A stretch of DNA of 26,909 nt. It comes from JAADDG01 sp964450755. GTDB taxonomy: Bacteria > Campylobacterota > Campylobacteria > Campylobacterales > JAADDG01. The notes beneath the pieces were generated by a model. The model was not told the origin of the DNA. It saw nothing but the letters and a program-made list of their open reading frames with translations, and searched no databases. Where the stretch lies: positions 1-26,909 of the forward strand of contig CAYVDJ010000092.1 in assembly GCA_964450755.1 (NCBI GenBank), given 5' to 3'. Position numbers and translations under genes: made by a program. Below, one piece after another: positions 22,227 to 26,909 of the stretch (positions are counted from its first letter, which is position 1; every line of letters begins with the position of its first letter).

Positions 22227-22880
22227 TTACTTTATGTTTTTTGCTTTCTTTAAAAACATCTTCAATGATTTTTCACTTTTATAGTTGATTTTGTATTCTA
22301 TCAGATCAAGGTATGAGAGTATCTCTTTTTTTTCTATTCCTCTGGTTCTTGAATATCTGTTTAAAAGGTATTGTGGGATTTTGATTTTTTGCTTTGAAAA
22401 AGAGTTGCCAAGTGATTCATACAGTTTTTTATCTTTGTGAAAACAGAGTCTTGCAAAAACAAAAGGAAGTTTTGTTTTTTGATACCAAAGTTTTGAGAGA
22501 TCAATATAGGAGTTTTTATTTTCCAGATAAACTTTTAAAGCTTTGTCTCCGATAAGAACCTCTCCTTTTATTTTCAGGATTTTAGCCAAGATGTTTGAGG
22601 TGGCGGAGTGAGTATCTATCTTCTCTTTGCCTCTTTTTATGATAACACTTCTTACCTCTTTTCTCGCTATGATTCCTGTTTTTAAACATCTGTATTTTTT
22701 GCTCTCTATACTGGAGATAAAAGCGGCATCAATAGTCTGTTTTTTAAATTTTTTGTTGATTTTGGAAGGATAGCTTTTTTTGTATTCCGCCATCTGTTTT
22801 AAACGGCTGCTTTTTACCCTTCTTTTTAAAAAAACATAAAAAGGTAAAAGGTTAATATAGTCGATTCTGCCAAATATCAT
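22227..22880 (-). CDS. mqnA: Chorismate dehydratase-type menaquinone protein
   Basis: MqnA removes water from chorismate to give 3-[(1-carboxyvinyl)oxy]benzoate, the substrate of MqnE. The 217-residue protein begins IFGRIDYINLLPFYVFLKR, contains AAFISSIES and GDKALKVY, and ends with RTRGIEKKEILSYLDLIEYK. This matches the short Campylobacterota MqnA, a periplasmic-binding-protein-like fold working in the cytosol. The start ATG follows AGAGGCAGG. It is divergent from moaD with separate -10 boxes. It is one of two futalosine genes in this window, about 13 kb from mqnE. Confidence 0.85.
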   Translation of the reverse strand: MIFGRIDYINLLPFYVFLKRRVKSSRLKQMAEYKKSYPSKINKKFKKQTIDAAFISSIESKKYRCLKTGIIARKEVRSVIIKRGKEKIDTHSATSNILAKILKIKGEVLIGDKALKVYLENKNSYIDLSKLWYQKTKLPFVFARLCFHKDKKLYESLGNSFSKQKIKIPQYLLNRYSRTRGIEKKEILSYLDLIEYKINYKSEKSLKMFLKKAKNIK

Positions 22881-22906
22881 ATACCTGCCTCTGAAATTTT
22901 CAGTGG

Positions 22907-22912
22907 ATTATA
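22907..22912 (-). promoter_or_regulatory. -10 box for mqnA
   Basis: A minus-strand TATAAT lies 27 bases upstream of the mqnA start, facing away from the moaD -10 box 12 bases further on. Confidence 0.55.
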
Positions 22913-22924
22913 ACATTTTTAGAT

Positions 22925-22930
22925 TATAAT
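22925..22930 (+). promoter_or_regulatory. -10 box for moaD-moaE
   Basis: A perfect TATAAT lies 30 bases upstream of the moaD ATG. No -35 is clear. Confidence 0.6.
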
Positions 22931-22960
22931 ACTTTCAAAAAACCGTTAAAGGATACAAAA

Positions 22961-23182
22961 ATGGCTATAGTGGAATTTTTAGGTCCCATAGAGAGGGAAA
23001 ATATGGAAGTTGATATAAAAAATTTAAAAGAGTTAAAAGATATTTTTGCAGATGATAAGAAACTTCAAGAGTGGTTGGAGATAAGTGCTGTTGCTCTTAA
23101 TGATACTTTGGTTACTTCTTTGGATGTGGATGTAAATCCGACAGACAAGATTTCGATTCTACCACCCGTTTGTGGAGGTTAA
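22961..23182 (+). CDS. moaD: Molybdopterin synthase sulfur carrier subunit
   Basis: The 73-residue ubiquitin-like protein ends in ILPPVCGG, the Gly-Gly tail that is adenylated and thiocarboxylated to carry sulfur to molybdopterin precursor. The last bases include the GGAGG ribosome-binding site of moaE, so the pair is translationally linked. Molybdenum cofactor would serve nitrate reductase, formate dehydrogenase or similar enzymes elsewhere in the genome. Confidence 0.93.
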   Translation: MAIVEFLGPIERENMEVDIKNLKELKDIFADDKKLQEWLEISAVALNDTLVTSLDVDVNPTDKISILPPVCGG

Positions 23183-23183
23183 A

Positions 23184-23627
23184 ATGCTGGAATTATATCA
23201 AGGTTCTTTAAAAGTAGAGGATATTTTAAGCAGATGGTATAAAAAATACAGAGATAAAAATTATGGAGCGTTTATCAGTTTTGTAGGGATTGTGAGAGAA
23301 GAAGATTCAATTGATGGGCTTAGTTTTGATATTTATGAACCTATCTTAAACAAATGGTTTCAGGAGTGGCAGGAAGAAGCGAAAAAAAGAGGAGCTGTTG
23401 TTTTGATGGCTCATGCAAGAGGTGATGTATATATTCATGAAAGCTCTTATATTTCGGCGGTTCTTTCTCCCAAGAGAAAAGTTGCTTTAAAACTTATAGA
23501 TGAATTTGTAGAAGGTTTTAAAGCAAATGCCCCTATTTGGAAATATGATCTGCTACAAGGTAAAAGAGTTTATGCAAAAGAGAGGAGTTTAAAACTTCCA
23601 AACAGCGGCATTTTGAGTAATTTATAA
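23184..23627 (+). CDS. moaE: Molybdopterin synthase catalytic subunit
   Basis: MoaE receives sulfur from MoaD and converts cyclic pyranopterin monophosphate to molybdopterin. The protein has YGAFISFVGIVRE near residue 30, AHARGDVYIHESS in the middle, and the catalytic lysine region APIWKYDLLQGKRVYAKE. A GTG at 23172 is in frame but lies before the GGAGG at 23174-23178; the ATG at 23184 is correctly spaced and gives 147 residues. The 3' end overlaps that of the convergent nspC by six bases. Confidence 0.94.
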   Translation: MLELYQGSLKVEDILSRWYKKYRDKNYGAFISFVGIVREEDSIDGLSFDIYEPILNKWFQEWQEEAKKRGAVVLMAHARGDVYIHESSYISAVLSPKRKVALKLIDEFVEGFKANAPIWKYDLLQGKRVYAKERSLKLPNSGILSNL

Positions 23628-24767
23628 TCTTCTTTTGTAATGAACATATCCGAACTCTTTTATGATATGAAACTCTCCTTCTCTGTTTAAAATAGAGAGA
23701 GAAGGGAGTTTTATGCCGTTAAAAGCGGTATTTTTTACGATTGTATAGTGCATTTGATCTTCAAAAATGATTTTGTCTCCGACTTTTAAGGGTTCATCAA
23801 AAGAGTAGTCTCCCATGATGTCTCCTGCAAGGCATGTGTTTCCGCCTAGTCTGTATGTATATTTTTTTTCTCCGGGTTTTGCTGCATTTCTGATCTCAGG
23901 ACGATAGGGCATGATGATGGTATCTGGCATATGTGCCTCGGCGGAAGTATCAAGGATGGCTATATCCATTTTATTGTGAACTATATCCAAAACCGAAGCT
24001 ACCAAAACACCGCTGTTTCTGCCTACGGCTTCTCCGGGTTCCAAATAAACTTCTATATCATTGTATCTTTGTTTAAAATCTTTTATAAGATTGATAAGTT
24101 TTTCTCTGTCATAGTCAGCAGAAGTGATAAGATGTCCTCCTCCGAAATTTACCCATTTCATTTTTGGGATGAGATAGCCAAATTTCTCTTCAAAACTTTT
24201 TAAAACTTTTTCGAGAGAATCGGCATTTTGCTCACAAAGAGCGTGAAAGTGGAGCCCCTCGATACCATCTATCAAATCATCTCTGAACTCCTCTTTTGTG
24301 ATGCCAAGTCTGCTGTAAGGAGAACAGGGATTGTATAGATCGGTTGGGGAGTCGGAAACTTCAGGATTTACTCTAAGACCGCAGGAGGTCAGAGGCAGTG
24401 CTATATCTTTATATTTTTGCCATTGATTAAAAGAGTTGAAAATCAGATGATCGGATATCTCAGCTATTGCACCTATCTCTTTTTCCTTGTAAGCCGGTGA
24501 ATATGTATGTATCTCCTTTTTCATCTCTTCATCTGCTAACATAGCTTCATACAGCCCACTGGCGGAACAGCCGTAAAGATACTCTTTTATCAGATCAAAA
24601 GTACGATAAAATGAAAAACCTTTTAAAGCAAGAAGTATCTTTGCTCCGCTTTTTTGTTGGACATCATCCAATATTTTTAAATTGTTTTCCAATAAAGCTT
24701 CTTCACAAACATAACAAGGGGTTGGAATGGAGTCTAAAACCGATTCTATTTTACTAAGATTATCCAT
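23622..24767 (-). CDS. nspC: Carboxynorspermidine decarboxylase
   Basis: This PLP enzyme of the alanine-racemase-fold decarboxylase group makes (nor)spermidine from the carboxylated precursor in the pathway that many Campylobacterota use instead of SpeE. The 381-residue protein has IPTPCYVCEEALLENN, the PLP lysine in LLALKGFSFY (Lys49), WVNFGGGHLIT for phosphate binding, and YLEPGEAVG, followed by GDIMGDYSF. The ATG is preceded by AAGGA. It lies 49 bases after the carboxynorspermidine synthase gene, its pathway partner. Confidence 0.93.
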   Translation of the reverse strand: MDNLSKIESVLDSIPTPCYVCEEALLENNLKILDDVQQKSGAKILLALKGFSFYRTFDLIKEYLYGCSASGLYEAMLADEEMKKEIHTYSPAYKEKEIGAIAEISDHLIFNSFNQWQKYKDIALPLTSCGLRVNPEVSDSPTDLYNPCSPYSRLGITKEEFRDDLIDGIEGLHFHALCEQNADSLEKVLKSFEEKFGYLIPKMKWVNFGGGHLITSADYDREKLINLIKDFKQRYNDIEVYLEPGEAVGRNSGVLVASVLDIVHNKMDIAILDTSAEAHMPDTIIMPYRPEIRNAAKPGEKKYTYRLGGNTCLAGDIMGDYSFDEPLKVGDKIIFEDQMHYTIVKNTAFNGIKLPSLSILNREGEFHIIKEFGYVHYKRRL

Positions 24768-24816
24768 CTGTATAATCCTTCTTTATAGTTTAACTGTAAA
24801 TATATCATTTTTGTAC

Positions 24817-25995
24817 TTAAAATTCTTCTATGATCCATGGTAAACCCTGTCTGTTTAATTCATCCATAAAAGGTTTTGCGTCAAACTGTTCCATGTTCCA
24901 TACACCATCTCTTTTCCATCTGTTTTCTACCATCAATTTTGCGCCGATAACGGCCGGTACACCGGTTGTATAACTTACCGCCTGGGCTTTTGTTTCATGA
25001 TAACATTTTTCATGATCACTTACATTATAAATATAAACTTTTTTTCTTTTTCCATCTTTTATGCCTTCTATGACACATCCGATATTGGTTTTTCCTTTTG
25101 TTCTTGGACCCAGTGATGCTGGATCGGGAAGAAGAGCTTTTAAAAACTGGATAGGAACTATTTTGCAACCGTTAAAATCCACTTCATCGATTCTCAGCAT
25201 TCCCACATTTTCCAAACATCTCATATGTGTCAGATAGCTTTGCCCAAAGGTCATAAAAAATCTAATCCTTTTTAAACCTTTGATATTTTTTGTTAAAGAT
25301 TCCAACTCTTCATGATAGAGCAGGTAACTCTCTTTTGTACCGATTTGAGGGTAGTTCCAGTCTATCTTTATCTCCATAGGCTCTGTTTCTATCCATTTGC
25401 CCTCTTGCCAATATCTTCCTTTTGCACTTACCTCTCTTAGATTTATTTCAGGGTTGAAATTGGTTGCAAAAGCGTATCCGTGATCTCCTCCGTTGCAATC
25501 TAAAATATCTATATACTCTATCTTATCAAAAATATATTGATCGGCATAAGCACAAAAAACATTAGTAACACCCGGATCAAATCCACTTCCCAAAAGTGCC
25601 ATAATACCTTTTCTTTTATATCTGTCATTATATGCCCATTGTTCTTTGTATTCAAATTTTGCTGTATCGGGATGTTCATAATTTGCGGTATCAAGATAAT
25701 CCACCCCACACTCCAAACATGCTTCCATAATCGTAAGGTCTTGATAGGGAAGAGCGACATTTATCACAATATCCGGTTGTATTTTGTTTATTAAAGTTAT
25801 AAGTTCTTTGACATTGTCTGCATCAACCTGAGAAATATCGATATTTTTTTCTCCCACTTCCTGTTGGATTTGTGCACATTTTTCCAGTGTTCTACTTGCC
25901 AGAGTGATTTTGTTGAAAGTATCTCTGTTTTTAACGCATTTATGCGCAACAACCCTTCCTACTCCACCGGCTCCTATGATTAATACATTTGCCAA
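24817..25995 (-). CDS. Carboxynorspermidine synthase (saccharopine dehydrogenase family)
   Basis: This enzyme condenses aspartate semialdehyde with a diamine (putrescine or diaminopropane) and reduces it with NADPH to carboxy(nor)spermidine. The 392-residue protein starts with a Rossmann fold (VLIIGAGGVGRVVAHKC, 4-20). It contains LDTANYEHPDTAKFEYKEQW and GSGFDPGVTNVF, and has the C-terminal half typical of bacterial saccharopine-dehydrogenase-like enzymes. It starts at TTG with AAGGAT in the stop region of rdgB, four bases away. With nspC directly downstream, the polyamine role is much more likely than lysine catabolism. Confidence 0.9.
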   Translation of the reverse strand: MANVLIIGAGGVGRVVAHKCVKNRDTFNKITLASRTLEKCAQIQQEVGEKNIDISQVDADNVKELITLINKIQPDIVINVALPYQDLTIMEACLECGVDYLDTANYEHPDTAKFEYKEQWAYNDRYKRKGIMALLGSGFDPGVTNVFCAYADQYIFDKIEYIDILDCNGGDHGYAFATNFNPEINLREVSAKGRYWQEGKWIETEPMEIKIDWNYPQIGTKESYLLYHEELESLTKNIKGLKRIRFFMTFGQSYLTHMRCLENVGMLRIDEVDFNGCKIVPIQFLKALLPDPASLGPRTKGKTNIGCVIEGIKDGKRKKVYIYNVSDHEKCYHETKAQAVSYTTGVPAVIGAKLMVENRWKRDGVWNMEQFDAKPFMDELNRQGLPWIIEEF

Positions 25996-25998
25996 TTT

Positions 25999-26595
25999 TT
26001 ATCCTTTCATACTGTTTATCAAAATTTTTGCCAATTTTAAAGCATTTGTTCTATGAGAAATATTTTTTTTGATTTTTGGATCCAATTCCCCCAAAGTTTT
26101 ATCATATCCCAAAGGTATAAACATAGGATCATATCCAAATCCCCCCTGACCTCGTGGTTCATCGATAATTTCTCCATACATCCATCCATGAACCGTAAAT
26201 ATTCCACTTTTTGTTGCCAAAGCTATCGCTGCAGTGTAAAAAGCCGAAGTCTTTTTTATATTCTTTTGTTTTAGTTCATCTATCAGCTTTTTTATATTCT
26301 CTTTATCAGTGGCATTTTTTCCCGCAAACCTTGCACTGTAAATTCCGGGTTTGTTGTCCAAAACAGGAACACTTATACCGCTGTCATCTGCTAAAATTAT
26401 GAAATCATTTTTTTCAGATATTTTTTCAGATATTTTTTTTGCTTTTATAATGGCATTTTCTTTAAAAGTAGATCCGTTTTCTTCTATATCTATAGTATCT
26501 ATCAGATCAGTATAGGGAATAGTCTTTATTCCATCCAAAAAATTTTCTATCTCTTTTATTTTTCCTTTGTTGGTGGAAGCTAATATGATCTCCAA
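25999..26595 (-). CDS. rdgB: dITP/XTP pyrophosphatase (house-cleaning NTPase)
   Basis: The Ham1/RdgB family removes deaminated purine nucleotides (dITP, XTP) before they enter nucleic acids. The 198-residue protein has the substrate loop LASTNKGKIKE, ADDSG (69-73) with SARFAG, FGYDPMFIP (153-161) and ISHRTNAL near the end, all conserved. It starts at TTG, with AAAGG at proper distance, and is the first gene of the operon with the two polyamine genes. A TATAAT box lies 34 bases upstream. Confidence 0.95.
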   Translation of the reverse strand: MEIILASTNKGKIKEIENFLDGIKTIPYTDLIDTIDIEENGSTFKENAIIKAKKISEKISEKNDFIILADDSGISVPVLDNKPGIYSARFAGKNATDKENIKKLIDELKQKNIKKTSAFYTAAIALATKSGIFTVHGWMYGEIIDEPRGQGGFGYDPMFIPLGYDKTLGELDPKIKKNISHRTNALKLAKILINSMKG

Positions 26596-26628
26596 TTGTC
26601 AACCTTTCTTTTGAAATCTATAAAGATA

Positions 26629-26634
26629 ATTATA
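26629..26634 (-). promoter_or_regulatory. -10 box for the rdgB/polyamine operon
   Basis: A perfect minus-strand TATAAT lies 34 bases upstream of the rdgB start, in an AT-rich gap facing the probable rRNA promoter about 105 bases away. Confidence 0.55.
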
Positions 26635-26738
26635 GTATATAAGGGTTGTTTTTTATACTAAATTTTCACTTTTTCAATAAAATCAAAAAAATCCTAAGGG
26701 GGTAATTATGTTTCAGTAAAATCTAAGCAACGATAGAC

Positions 26739-26744
26739 TATAAT
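26739..26744 (+). promoter_or_regulatory. -10 box of a probable rRNA operon promoter
   Basis: TATAAT lies just upstream of a GC-richer leader with strong structure. The preceding segment has no convincing -35. No reading frame with a credible start follows before the window end. Confidence 0.5.
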
Positions 26745-26748
26745 TCCA

Positions 26749-26909
26749 CCCTCGTTTGAGAGACAACGGGGGGAAGACGAGCATTAAAGGGCTTGTCGGG
26801 ATATTTAAAAAAGAATAATGTCAACAATCTTTGAGAACTAAATAAGCGGCCTGAACTACTTTGAATGAAAAAGAGAAGAAGAAAAGCCGAGAGATATTTT
26901 GATAAGAAA
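26749..26909 (+). ncRNA. Probable rRNA operon leader (16S gene expected beyond the window)
   Basis: The leader opens with a hairpin, CCCTCGTT (26749-26756) pairing with AACGGGGG (26765-26772) with one G-T pair and an 8-base loop. Later, AATCTTTGAGAACTAAATAAG (around 26827-26847) resembles the boxA-like CTTTGARAACT motif found in leaders and spacers of rRNA operons. There is no open reading frame. The transcript points out of the window, and no 16S sequence is reached, so the assignment is by resemblance only. Confidence 0.5.

Noticed and set aside
26405..26440. Short direct repeat of TTTTTTCAGATAT within rdgB
   Set aside because: It encodes a simple KISEKISEK stretch in an ordinary protein and does not repeat elsewhere.
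1..26909. CRISPR array, prophage, secretion or toxin-antitoxin system
   Set aside because: No regularly spaced direct repeats and no recognisable phage, nuclease or toxin-antitoxin pair were seen on either strand.

Overview
The window is chromosomal DNA from an AT-rich member of the Campylobacterota (formerly Epsilonproteobacteria). The evidence is the combination of gene families and their order: futalosine-pathway menaquinone genes (mqnE, mqnA), the carboxynorspermidine polyamine branch (a saccharopine-dehydrogenase-like synthase plus NspC), a threonyl-tRNA synthetase without a full TGS domain, and the block glmM-lspA-tRNA-Val-thrS-infC-rpmI-rplT. Promoters are recognisable mainly as a TATAAT -10 box with a poor -35, as is usual in this group. 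Genus and species cannot be fixed from the sequence alone. Start codons are unusually varied, with many TTG and GTG starts, often chosen by stop-start overlap.

Region by region: 1-231 is the truncated 5' end of an AAA-ATPase-like gene (minus). 256-527 is a non-coding element with 34-base terminal inverted repeats that looks like a MITE; an 81-base relative lies in the pyrC leader (13021-13101). 623-1042 is a small lipoprotein. 1044-4328 (minus) holds nosL-like lipoprotein, cupin, L-2-hydroxyglutarate oxidase, a TlpA-type thioredoxin and a beta-carbonic anhydrase. 4598-7132 is a very large MscS-type channel with a big cytoplasmic insertion. 7116-9081 (minus) is mqnE, a purine-type phosphoribosyltransferase and a hypoxanthine/uracil-DNA glycosylase, all overlapping. 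9175-10437 (minus) is an unknown 79-residue protein and alanine racemase, divergent from a HupE/UreJ-type membrane protein. A CPA2 cation/proton antiporter follows.

From 13132 a long plus-strand run covers pyrC, a response regulator, a histidine kinase, a PilZ-like protein, glmM, lspA, tRNA-Val, thrS, infC, rpmI and rplT, closed by a terminator at 21783. Then come a small membrane protein, tRNA-Ser, mqnA (minus) divergent from moaD-moaE, and a minus-strand rdgB, carboxynorspermidine synthase, nspC group. The right edge (about 26739-26909) looks like the promoter and leader of an rRNA operon pointing out of the window.

Most of the window is core metabolism and translation. The less ordinary parts are the MITE-like element and its relative in the pyrC leader, the interrupted MscS channel, the overlapping glycosylase and phosphoribosyltransferase genes, a palindromic -10 box shared by two divergent promoters, and a hairpin-rich rpmI-rplT spacer. 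I do not see a convincing new multi-gene system such as a defence island, CRISPR array or biosynthetic cluster.
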